Assembly: GCA_934463345.1 (NCBI GenBank)
Contig: CAKSJL010000027.1
Location: 1-20,321 of the forward strand
DNA: 20,321 nt
Source of the DNA: an uncultured Oscillospiraceae bacterium
GTDB lineage: Bacteria; Bacillota; Clostridia; Oscillospirales; Ruminococcaceae
Reading direction: 5' to 3'
Both the position numbers and the translations under genes were made by a program. The notes below the pieces were generated by a model that had not been told where the DNA came from, did not search any database, and saw nothing but the letters and a program-made list of their open reading frames with translations. Every line of letters starts with the position of its first letter. Position 1 is the stretch's first letter. Of the stretch, positions 14,724 through 20,321 are shown in pieces.

Positions 14724-16004
14724 ATGTCTGAAAAACCAATTAAATTTTGTAATTTCTGTGGAAAAAGTGAAGATAAGGTTCAAAGTATCTTTACAGCCGG
14801 AACATCCAATATATGTGATGAATGCGTTGTATACTGTTATGAGCTTCTTATGGGACCTCTTGCAAAGACAAAACAAGGCAAAAAAAATCCGGATTCCAAA
14901 AGAAAACCGGACGGTACTAATATAAATCTTCTGACTCCGGCAGAGATTAAGGCAGTACTTGACGAATACGTTGTCGGACAGGATAAGGCAAAGGTTACAC
15001 TGGCTGTTTCTGTTTATAACCATTATAAGAGAATACTTAGTCAGGATGACGGGGAGGACGTTGAGATACAAAAGAGTAATGTCCTGCTGCTTGGACCGAC
15101 TGGTGTCGGAAAGACTTTCCTTGCGTCAACTCTTGCGAGAATTCTTGATGTTCCGTTTGCGATAGCTGATGCGACTACTATTACAGAAGCTGGTTATGTT
15201 GGCGATGACGTTGAAAATGTACTGCTAAGACTTATTCAGGCTGCCGATTTTAACATTGAAGCGGCAGAACGTGGTATTATATACATTGATGAAATTGATA
15301 AAATTGCCAGAAAGTCCGAAAATACTTCCTTGACTCGTGATGTAAGCGGTGAGGGAGTTCAGCAGGCACTGCTGAAAATTATTGAGGGAACTGTTTCGAA
15401 TGTTCCTCCTCAGGGCGGAAGAAAGCATCCTAATCAGGAATTTATACAGATAAACACCAAAAACATACTTTTTATTTGTGGTGGAGCTTTTGATGGCCTT
15501 GAAAAGTCGATTTTAAAACGTGTTAATTCATCTGCGATTGGATTTGGCGCTGAGGTTTCGTCCAAGAAGGAAATGTCAAAAAATATTTTCCATAAGGTTA
15601 TACCACAGGATCTTGTAAAGTTTGGTATTGTGCCTGAGCTTGTTGGTCGTTTGCCGGTTATAACAGTTTTGGATGAACTTGACGAAGATGCGCTTGTCAA
15701 TATTCTTACAGAGCCGAAAAATGCACTTTTAAGACAGTACAAGAAGCTGTTTGATTATGATAATATTGACCTTATTGTAGAAAAGGATGCTCTTGTGGAA
15801 ATTGCCAGAAAGGCTATTGCACAGAAAACTGGTGCAAGAGGTCTCAGAGCAATAATTGAGAATGTTTTGATGGAGTCAATGTTTGAAGCTCCTTCTAACC
15901 CTGATATCACCTCAATTACCATAACTGCGAAATGTATTACTGACGGCGAAAAACCGATTATTAAAACACGAAAAAATAAATCTGCGGCGAAAAACGTGGA
16001 ATAA
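14724..16004 (+). CDS. clpX: ATP-dependent unfoldase ClpX
   Basis: AAA+ hexamer that recognises, unfolds and threads substrates into ClpP. The 426-residue protein has the N-terminal zinc-binding domain with Cys9, Cys12, Cys31 and Cys34, Walker A GPTGVGKT (124-131), pore-1 loop GYVG (157-160), Walker B IIYIDEID (185-192), RKH loop (233-235) and the ClpP-docking IGF loop (272-274, in [10 protein letters not shown]). Sensor and arginine-finger regions (VNSS, VGRLPV, GARGLR) are intact. It ends with a lysine-rich tail just before a hairpin shared with the converging glgA gene. The lon gene, often next, is absent. Confidence 0.98.
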   Translation: MSEKPIKFCNFCGKSEDKVQSIFTAGTSNICDECVVYCYELLMGPLAKTKQGKKNPDSKRKPDGTNINLLTPAEIKAVLDEYVVGQDKAKVTLAVSVYNHYKRILSQDDGEDVEIQKSNVLLLGPTGVGKTFLASTLARILDVPFAIADATTITEAGYVGDDVENVLLRLIQAADFNIEAAERGIIYIDEIDKIARKSENTSLTRDVSGEGVQQALLKIIEGTVSNVPPQGGRKHPNQEFIQINTKNILFICGGAFDGLEKSILKRVNSSAIGFGAEVSSKKEMSKNIFHKVIPQDLVKFGIVPELVGRLPVITVLDELDEDALVNILTEPKNALLRQYKKLFDYDNIDLIVEKDALVEIARKAIAQKTGARGLRAIIENVLMESMFEAPSNPDITSITITAKCITDGEKPIIKTRKNKSAAKNVE

Positions 16005-16008
16005 AAAT

Positions 16009-16035
16009 ATAGGGACGCTTTTAAAGCGTCCCTAT
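16009..16035. terminator. Hairpin between converging clpX and glgA
   Basis: ATAGGGACGCTT (16009-16020) pairs perfectly with AAGCGTCCCTAT (16024-16035) around TTA. The symmetric stem lies between two genes ending toward each other, so it probably ends transcription in both directions. The T-tracts are weak on the + side (TTCGTTTTCTT) and short on the - side (ATTTTTATT). Confidence 0.8.
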
Positions 16036-16046
16036 TCGTTTTCTTA

Positions 16047-17495
16047 TTAGCCGCAAAGCCATTTGTACATTCCAGCATACTGGTTAGCTGAGCTGTTCCA
16101 TGAGAAGTCTGACTCCATAGCTCGTTTTACGATGCCGTTCCAGCTGTCATTGCGCGTAAAGTATACCGTTTTAGCATAGTTTATTACGTTAAGCATATCG
16201 TAAGAATCATAATTTGCAAACGAGAATCCGTTTCCGTAATTTTCAAATTCATTGTACGGAACAACAGTATCCTTTAAGCCGCCAGTTTCACGAACGATCG
16301 GAAGTGTTCCGTAGCGCAGTGAGATAAGCTGTGTCAGTCCGCATGGTTCAAAGCGTGACGGAACAAGCATAGCATCGGCAGCAGCGTATAATCTGTGTGC
16401 ACGCTGTTCGGAGAAAAATATGTTTGCAGATACTCTGTCAGGATACTTCCACTGGAAGTGCTTGAAAAGATTCTCATATCGAGGTTCACCCGTACCGATA
16501 ACGACAAATTGTGTATTTTCATCACAAATCTGTTCAATTACTCTGTTCACAAGATCAAGACCTTTCTGATCGGTAAGACGGGATATAATGCCGATCATGA
16601 ACTTTCCCTTGTCCTGCGGAAGTCCAAGCTCTTCCTGTAGTCTGATTTTGTTTTCAGCTTTCTTTTCATGGAAGTTTGAGACATTAAAATGCTCAAAAAT
16701 GTCGTTATCCGTTTCCGGATTATAGATGTTGTAGTCAATTCCGTTTAAAATGCCTCTCAGCTGGAGATGCCTTGCACGAAGCAGGCCATCAAGTCCTTCA
16801 CCGTAATATGGCGTCTGAATTTCGTAGGCGTATGTATTGCTGACAGTTGTAATATAGTCGGCATAGACAAGACCACCCTTTAGCATATTTGCATCTTCTT
16901 TGTATTCCAGCTTATCCGGAGTGAAAATATTGTCCGGAAGATTTGTAAACTTCTTGAAGGTTTTTATGTCCCATATACCCTGGAACTTGAGATTATGAAT
17001 GGTCATAATTGTCTTTGTTCCCCAATAGAAAGGATTATCCTTGTAAAGAGTTTTAAGGAACACTGGAATCATGCCTGTCTGCCAGTCGTGACAATGAATG
17101 ATATCAGGTTTAAAGTCGATAACCGGCATTATCGCAAGAACAGCCTTTGAGAAGAATATAAAGCGTTCAATGTCGTAAAGAGTTGAGCAGTAAGGCTTAT
17201 CAGTTTTAAAGTAATCCTCATTGTCAACGAAATAATATGTAATTCCGTCATGCTCATACTGCATAATACCAACATGCGGAGAGAAATTCAGTTTTCCCAT
17301 GTCCATGTAGAAATGGTGTACATATTTAAATTTACTTCTGTATTCCCAAGGGATACATGTATAGCTCGGCATAATAACCCTGACATCAAATTCATTTTTA
17401 TCAAGCATTTTAGGGAGTGCGCCAACAACATCAGCAAGTCCTCCGGTTTTCATAAACGGAACGCACTCAGAAGCTGCAAACAGAATTTTTTTCAT
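16047..17495 (-). CDS. glgA: Glycogen synthase (ADP-glucose type, GT5)
   Basis: It transfers glucose from ADP-glucose to the non-reducing end of alpha-1,4-glucan for glycogen storage. The 482-residue protein begins MKKILFAASECVPFMKTGGL, with the KxGGL nucleotide-sugar loop (Lys16) and ADVVGALPK. The middle has HCHDWQTGMIPV and NGIDYNIYNP. The C-terminal Rossmann half shows GIISRLTDQKGLDL and the donor-site block SRFEPCGLTQLISLRYGTLPI with RETGGLKDTV. The start is supported by AGGAGG on the - strand about 10 bases upstream. It stands alone without glgC, glgB or glgP, so its operon partners lie elsewhere. Promoter and a perfect inverted repeat are directly upstream. Confidence 0.97.
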   Translation of the reverse strand: MKKILFAASECVPFMKTGGLADVVGALPKMLDKNEFDVRVIMPSYTCIPWEYRSKFKYVHHFYMDMGKLNFSPHVGIMQYEHDGITYYFVDNEDYFKTDKPYCSTLYDIERFIFFSKAVLAIMPVIDFKPDIIHCHDWQTGMIPVFLKTLYKDNPFYWGTKTIMTIHNLKFQGIWDIKTFKKFTNLPDNIFTPDKLEYKEDANMLKGGLVYADYITTVSNTYAYEIQTPYYGEGLDGLLRARHLQLRGILNGIDYNIYNPETDNDIFEHFNVSNFHEKKAENKIRLQEELGLPQDKGKFMIGIISRLTDQKGLDLVNRVIEQICDENTQFVVIGTGEPRYENLFKHFQWKYPDRVSANIFFSEQRAHRLYAAADAMLVPSRFEPCGLTQLISLRYGTLPIVRETGGLKDTVVPYNEFENYGNGFSFANYDSYDMLNVINYAKTVYFTRNDSWNGIVKRAMESDFSWNSSANQYAGMYKWLCG

Positions 17496-17523
17496 AGGAA
17501 TGCCCCTCCTTTGATTAAAAAGC

Positions 17524-17553
17524 TATAGGCAATACATTATAGTTTTGCCTATA
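17524..17553 (-). promoter_or_regulatory. Candidate operator at the glgA start site
   Basis: TATAGGCAA (17524-17532) and TTGCCTATA (17545-17553) form a perfect nine-base inverted repeat with a 12-base spacer. It lies immediately downstream of the -10 box, covering the expected transcription start, where a repressor would block transcription. It could alternatively be a 5' leader hairpin. Confidence 0.55.
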
Positions 17554-17558
17554 TACAT

Positions 17559-17587
17559 ATTATAATCTTTTATTAACAAACAGTCAA
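17559..17587 (-). promoter_or_regulatory. Promoter of glgA
   Basis: Read on the - strand, TTGACT (17587-17582) and a perfect TATAAT (17564-17559) are separated by 17 bases, close to consensus. Transcription would start near 17552. Confidence 0.85.
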
Positions 17588-17720
17588 TAGAATATCAAAA
17601 AATAAAAATACGTTTCAATGAGATTTATGCAATCTGCACTAAAATTAACCCCAAAATTTTTACAAAAGAAATTGAAAAAAATGTTTTAATCGAATAAAGC
17701 CAGCTGTGCAGTAATTATAT

Positions 17721-17757
17721 AAAAACACCATGCAGAATTTTTGTTTCTGCATGGTGT
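17721..17757 (-). terminator. Rho-independent terminator of the DUF2079-type gene
   Basis: On the - strand, ACACCATGCAGAA (17757-17745) pairs perfectly over 13 bases with its complement at 17737-17725, around a seven-base A-rich loop. TTTTTATATAA follows. The stem starts 35 bases after the stop codon at 17793. Bases 17588-17720, between this and the glgA promoter, are AT-rich and show nothing else. Confidence 0.92.
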
Positions 17758-17792
17758 CAGTGTCAGCGCACCTTGATAAATTTTATTTTCGG

Positions 17793-19709
17793 TCAGTTGC
17801 CGGAAACTGTTTTGTTTCTGAAAATTGCAATGCTTCCCGGAATATTTGTAATGGTTTCAAAATTCGGGTCGTTTTCGTAATCAGAAGGAGAGAAAGAATC
17901 AGAAGAAAGTCTTAGGTCAAGTACAATATATTCGACGTCATTTTTGTATTTTGTCGATTCATACTCATAGATTTCTCTGTGGTCGAAAAGGCTCGGAATC
18001 ATGAATGTTGTCGCCGCAACAGAAGCGTCCTTAGGAATAAGCGCAAGCGCATTGTCAATGGTTTCAATAGAGCCGCTGTCCCGGTCTGCTTTATATCCCT
18101 TGTAAATATCAGCTCTGTAATATGTGTTGCACATGAACATTATTATTGATGATGCCGCCGCCGTTGCAAGAAGCTTTGAACGGAAACCAGGCTTCATATC
18201 ATTGTAGTTCATGAGCATGATGTACAGCAGGAACGCAGCGCTTCCGTAGGTGTACTGGAAGTTGATGTCGTGCTGGTACTGATAATCAGACATAAGATTG
18301 AGAAGAATAAACGGAATAAACAGAATTATTCTTGAAGGCTTCTTTGTCATCAATGGCATAAATGCAATCGGTATGAGCATCTGGAGGATAAATTTAATTT
18401 TTTCTTCGTCGAATGACTCATAGATCGTGTAAACCGGATTGAGTATAACTGCCTTTATAACAGTGAAAAGGCTTCCGCTTCCGTCATAGATGAAATTGTC
18501 ATATCTGTATGACATCGTTCCAAGTCCGTACTTTGACATGAAATATGAAACGACAATGAAGTAAATGACTGAGATTGCAAATACTGCACAGCCCTTTGAA
18601 ATTCTGCGTCTTGACATTATAAAGTACAGACCAAGCACAGCCGCATAAACAGGAGCATCTTCCTTAACGGCAAGCAGAAGGAATGTGCAGATTATCGTTG
18701 GGATCCATTTGTTTTTTTCAAGTGCATATACAAGCCACAGAACAAGCGCTGAAAGAAATTTGTTTTCATGCAGATAGTAGAAACAGCCATTTCCCATTGA
18801 CGGCATCAGAACATAGCACAGCGCAAAGAGAATCGTTGCATTGTTTGAAAGTTTGTATTTTTTGCATATGAGATAAAGAGGTATAAGACCGCTTGCAATA
18901 ATGGCAGCTTGACCCATGAGCAGTGTAACTGGAGATGGAAATATGTAGAAGAATGGAAGCAGAAGATAATAAATAGGGGAGAAGTGTACTGCAAAGTGGC
19001 TTAAAAGACCATCTCTTTCACAAGTTGTAAGCGGCTGGAATGTTTCTTTCATGTAGTAGAACATTTGAGAAAAGATTCCGAAATCGTAGCATGGAGTCCA
19101 GTGTTGCAAATACCTGAATGAGGTAAGAAGTCCGATAAAAAGCGTAAATGCAAGACCCAGAATAAAAATAATTATCAGGGTTGGAATTTTTTTAATTTTA
19201 ATCTTTATCCAGTCACCAACGCAGTAAAAGCATGCGCCGCCAACGAATATGCAAAGTCCCGCAGCAAAGTAAAACTTGTTGTCCTGCCCGACGGCGTAAG
19301 AACTGTAAATAAGCGATACAGCGAGGAGAAGAATTTTGTCAAGCTTGTGATTTCTCAGGATTGTCAGTATTATGAAAGGCAGTGCAAATAAGATAATGTA
19401 CCAAACAAGCTTGATCTCATTAAAAAATTCAAATGTATTGAATTTGTAATCTGAGGTTATGATTTCATAGCCTGAAACAAATAACCAGGATATGAGTAGT
19501 CTGACAATAGTCCCTTCATAGCCTATTTCAACAATTTTTTCTTTTATCTTTTTAATCAGGGATTTTTCAGGCTGCTGCTCCTCAGCTTCGGGCTGACCGC
19601 CGTCGGCGTCAGAAGTGTTCTCATCAGCAGGATTATCCGGAGTATTTTCCTGGAAATCAGCTGATTCCGCAGTCACATCGTCACCGGGATTATTAATTAT
19701 ATCGTCCAT
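17793..19709 (-). CDS. DUF2079-type polytopic membrane protein
   Basis: A 638-residue membrane protein. The first 55 or so residues are acidic, Pro- and Asn-rich and look disordered (for example NPADENTSDADGG). A short basic helix (KSLIKKIKEKI) leads into more than ten membrane segments. The diagnostic region is YDFGIFSQMFYYMKE, then LLSHFAVHFSPIYYLLLPFF, which fits the DUF2079 family of predicted GT-C-like membrane glycosyltransferases; the conserved Asp and His lie on an outside loop. The C-terminal roughly 100 residues form a soluble domain on the far side (IPKDASVAATTFMIPSLF and IVLDLRLSSDS). No substrate is known. The start has AAAGGA about 7 bases upstream on the - strand. The gene is monocistronic by its promoter and terminator. 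It may add sugars to envelope lipids or proteins. Confidence 0.85.
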   Translation of the reverse strand: MDDIINNPGDDVTAESADFQENTPDNPADENTSDADGGQPEAEEQQPEKSLIKKIKEKIVEIGYEGTIVRLLISWLFVSGYEIITSDYKFNTFEFFNEIKLVWYIILFALPFIILTILRNHKLDKILLLAVSLIYSSYAVGQDNKFYFAAGLCIFVGGACFYCVGDWIKIKIKKIPTLIIIFILGLAFTLFIGLLTSFRYLQHWTPCYDFGIFSQMFYYMKETFQPLTTCERDGLLSHFAVHFSPIYYLLLPFFYIFPSPVTLLMGQAAIIASGLIPLYLICKKYKLSNNATILFALCYVLMPSMGNGCFYYLHENKFLSALVLWLVYALEKNKWIPTIICTFLLLAVKEDAPVYAAVLGLYFIMSRRRISKGCAVFAISVIYFIVVSYFMSKYGLGTMSYRYDNFIYDGSGSLFTVIKAVILNPVYTIYESFDEEKIKFILQMLIPIAFMPLMTKKPSRIILFIPFILLNLMSDYQYQHDINFQYTYGSAAFLLYIMLMNYNDMKPGFRSKLLATAAASSIIMFMCNTYYRADIYKGYKADRDSGSIETIDNALALIPKDASVAATTFMIPSLFDHREIYEYESTKYKNDVEYIVLDLRLSSDSFSPSDYENDPNFETITNIPGSIAIFRNKTVSGN

Positions 19710-19768
19710 AATTTTTTCCTTTCTTTTTATTGAATTCTATATCTGCGAGATGTATTCACATCCTTTTA

Positions 19769-19798
19769 ATTTTATCATATTTACATAAATATTGTCAA
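19769..19798 (-). promoter_or_regulatory. Promoter of the DUF2079-type gene
   Basis: On the - strand a perfect TTGACA (19798-19793) is followed, after 18 bases, by TAAAAT (19774-19769). The leader to the start codon at 19709 is about 50 bases. Confidence 0.75.
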
Positions 19799-19882
19799 GG
19801 AAATATGAAACATTTTATATGTTCATAATGCAAAGAATAATAGGATATTGTAAACCAATAAAAAACAAAATCATTTTTTCTA

Positions 19883-19911
19883 TTGACTTATCTGTGAATT
19901 TGTGATAAAAT
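19883..19911 (+). promoter_or_regulatory. Promoter of tRNA-Thr
   Basis: TTGACT at 19883-19888 and TAAAAT at 19906-19911 are separated by 17 bases, about 50 bases before the mature tRNA. Confidence 0.8.
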
Positions 19912-19962
19912 TAGATTGTTATAATAAATGTTCAGTATAATTTTCGTACAGCGTAGATTTAT

Positions 19963-20038
19963 GCTTGTGTAGCACAGCTGGTAGTGCAGCTCATTCGTAA
20001 TGAGCAGGTCGCAGGTTCGAGTCCCGTCACAAGCTCCA
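19963..20038 (+). tRNA. tRNA-Thr (anticodon CGU)
   Basis: A full cloverleaf can be drawn. The acceptor GCTTGTG 19963-19969 pairs with CACAAGC 20028-20034, and the D-stem is GCAC/GTGC. The anticodon stem is GCTCA/TGAGC with loop TTCGTAA and anticodon CGT at 19996-19998. The T-loop is TTCGAGT, the discriminator base is T, and CCA is encoded. The anticodon reads ACG (threonine). The T-stem GCAGG/CCCGT holds one A-C mismatch (20013 with 20025) and one G-U pair. Confidence 0.97.
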
Positions 20039-20042
20039 CGCT

Positions 20043-20087
20043 AAAATCGCCGTAACCTCAGTGTTTACTGGGTTGCGGCGATTTTTT
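20043..20087 (+). terminator. Rho-independent terminator of tRNA-Thr
   Basis: A long stem: AAAATCGCCGTAACC (20043-20057) pairs with GGGTTGCGGCGATTTT (about 20070-20085), with one bulged T at 20058, and continues as CAGT 20059-20062 with ACTG 20067-20070 around GTTT. It ends in a run of six T. Confidence 0.92.
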
Positions 20088-20151
20088 ATTGTTGTCTGCA
20101 AACTGATTTTTTAGCGTAAAATATCGAAAATAATTAAGGAGTATTTAAAAA

Positions 20152-20172
20152 ATGGGGGTAGTGATGGGGGTA
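20152..20172. repeat. Tandem ATGGGGGTA repeat
   Basis: ATGGGGGTA occurs at 20152-20160 and again at 20164-20172, a 12-base period just downstream of the tRNA terminator. Such G-run repeats beside a tRNA gene could be integrase arm-type sites, but that is a guess. The repeat also encodes the first residues of the small reading frame that starts here. Confidence 0.5.
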
Positions 20173-20274
20173 AAAAATAAAATTGTCAAGATAAGTGTAG
20201 TCAGGGGAGTGTCCAACCAAGGATACTATAAGAAATCAACAAGACCAAGAGGGAATTCACGTTTAGGGGAATGA
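20152..20274 (+). CDS. Possible small protein, 40 residues
   Basis: A frame from ATG 20152 to TGA 20274 is preceded by AAGGAG at 20136-20141, well spaced for initiation. The product begins MGVVMGVKNK and ends in a basic, polar stretch (YYKKSTRPRGNSRLGE). I do not recognise it, and at this length it could be chance. The next frame overlaps its stop (ATGA), which mildly supports coding. Confidence 0.3.
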   Translation: MGVVMGVKNKIVKISVVRGVSNQGYYKKSTRPRGNSRLGE

Positions 20275-20321
20275 AGTCTGAAATTGAAAACAGCAAGATG
20301 AAAGCGATTATAGGCAGCCGC
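20271..20321 (+). CDS. Start of a gene cut by the window edge, possibly XRE-like regulator
   Basis: An ATG at 20271 opens a frame of 17 codons that runs to the window end, overlapping the preceding stop by four bases. An internal ATG at 20298 is another possible start. The last visible residues (KMKAIIGSR) resemble the start of XRE helix-turn-helix regulators, which often read IGSRIR followed by the DNA-binding domain. Too little is visible to be sure. Confidence 0.25.
   Translation, partial: MKSEIENSKMKAIIGSR

Noticed and set aside
14607..15071. A 154-codon frame on the - strand across the clpP-clpX junction
   Set aside because: It is antisense to the ends of two well-defined genes, and its product shows no motif.
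20117..20122. TAAAAT as a -10 box for the small frame at 20152
   Set aside because: The only upstream partner, TTGTCT at 20092-20097, is 19 bases away and overlaps the end of the tRNA terminator region; too weak to annotate.
1..20321. CRISPR arrays, toxin-antitoxin pairs, or known defence systems
   Set aside because: No regularly spaced repeats were seen and no gene has nuclease, toxin or defence motifs apart from the housekeeping YraN and RNase HII.

Overview
The window looks like a chromosomal segment of a low- to mid-GC Firmicute of class Clostridia, most likely a Ruminococcus-like member of the Oscillospiraceae. This is an inference from gene order (rplS - signal peptidase - rbgA - rnhB - yraN; tig - clpP - clpX), Gram-positive style AGGAGG ribosome binding sites, TTGACA/TATAAT promoters with 17-base spacers, and codon use. 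No database search was possible.

Layout on the + strand. (1) 1-1310: a visibly AT-rich stretch with two multi-pass membrane proteins of unknown function. The first is cut by the left edge of the window, and the stretch closes with a strong terminator. (2) 1394-4455: a clear promoter and a folded leader precede a polyprenyl-phosphate sugar phosphotransferase (first step of exopolysaccharide or glycan assembly). A coiled-coil protein with a Rossmann-like tail, which I do not recognise, follows it. (3) 4456-4601: a MITE-like imperfect inverted repeat flanked by TAA, sitting exactly on the stop codon of the preceding gene. (4) 4686-10306: pyruvate kinase, then ribosomal protein L19 with a structured leader, two tandem type I signal peptidases, the 50S assembly GTPase RbgA, RNase HII and YraN, tightly packed. 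(5) 10329-12514: threonine synthase and a metallophosphoesterase. (6) 12581-16035: trigger factor, ClpP and ClpX, a folding-and-degradation cluster, ending in a hairpin shared with the converging gene.

On the - strand lie glycogen synthase (16047-17495) and a DUF2079-type polytopic membrane protein (17793-19709). Each has its own recognisable promoter, and the second has a strong terminator. (7) 19883-20087: promoter, tRNA-Thr(CGU) and terminator on the + strand. After it come a tandem ATGGGGGTA repeat, a 40-codon reading frame and the first codons of another frame cut by the right edge. The start of that last frame resembles the N-terminus of XRE-type regulators, so the window may end at the border of an element integrated beside the tRNA gene.

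Most of the window is housekeeping: translation (L19, RbgA, tRNA), protein export (signal peptidases), proteostasis (Tig, ClpP, ClpX), central metabolism (pyruvate kinase, threonine synthase, glycogen synthase) and envelope glycan synthesis. No complete new defence or mobile system is visible. The points most worth a second look are the MITE-like repeat, the structured leaders, the signal peptidase with a long disordered cytoplasmic tail, and the tRNA-flanking right edge.
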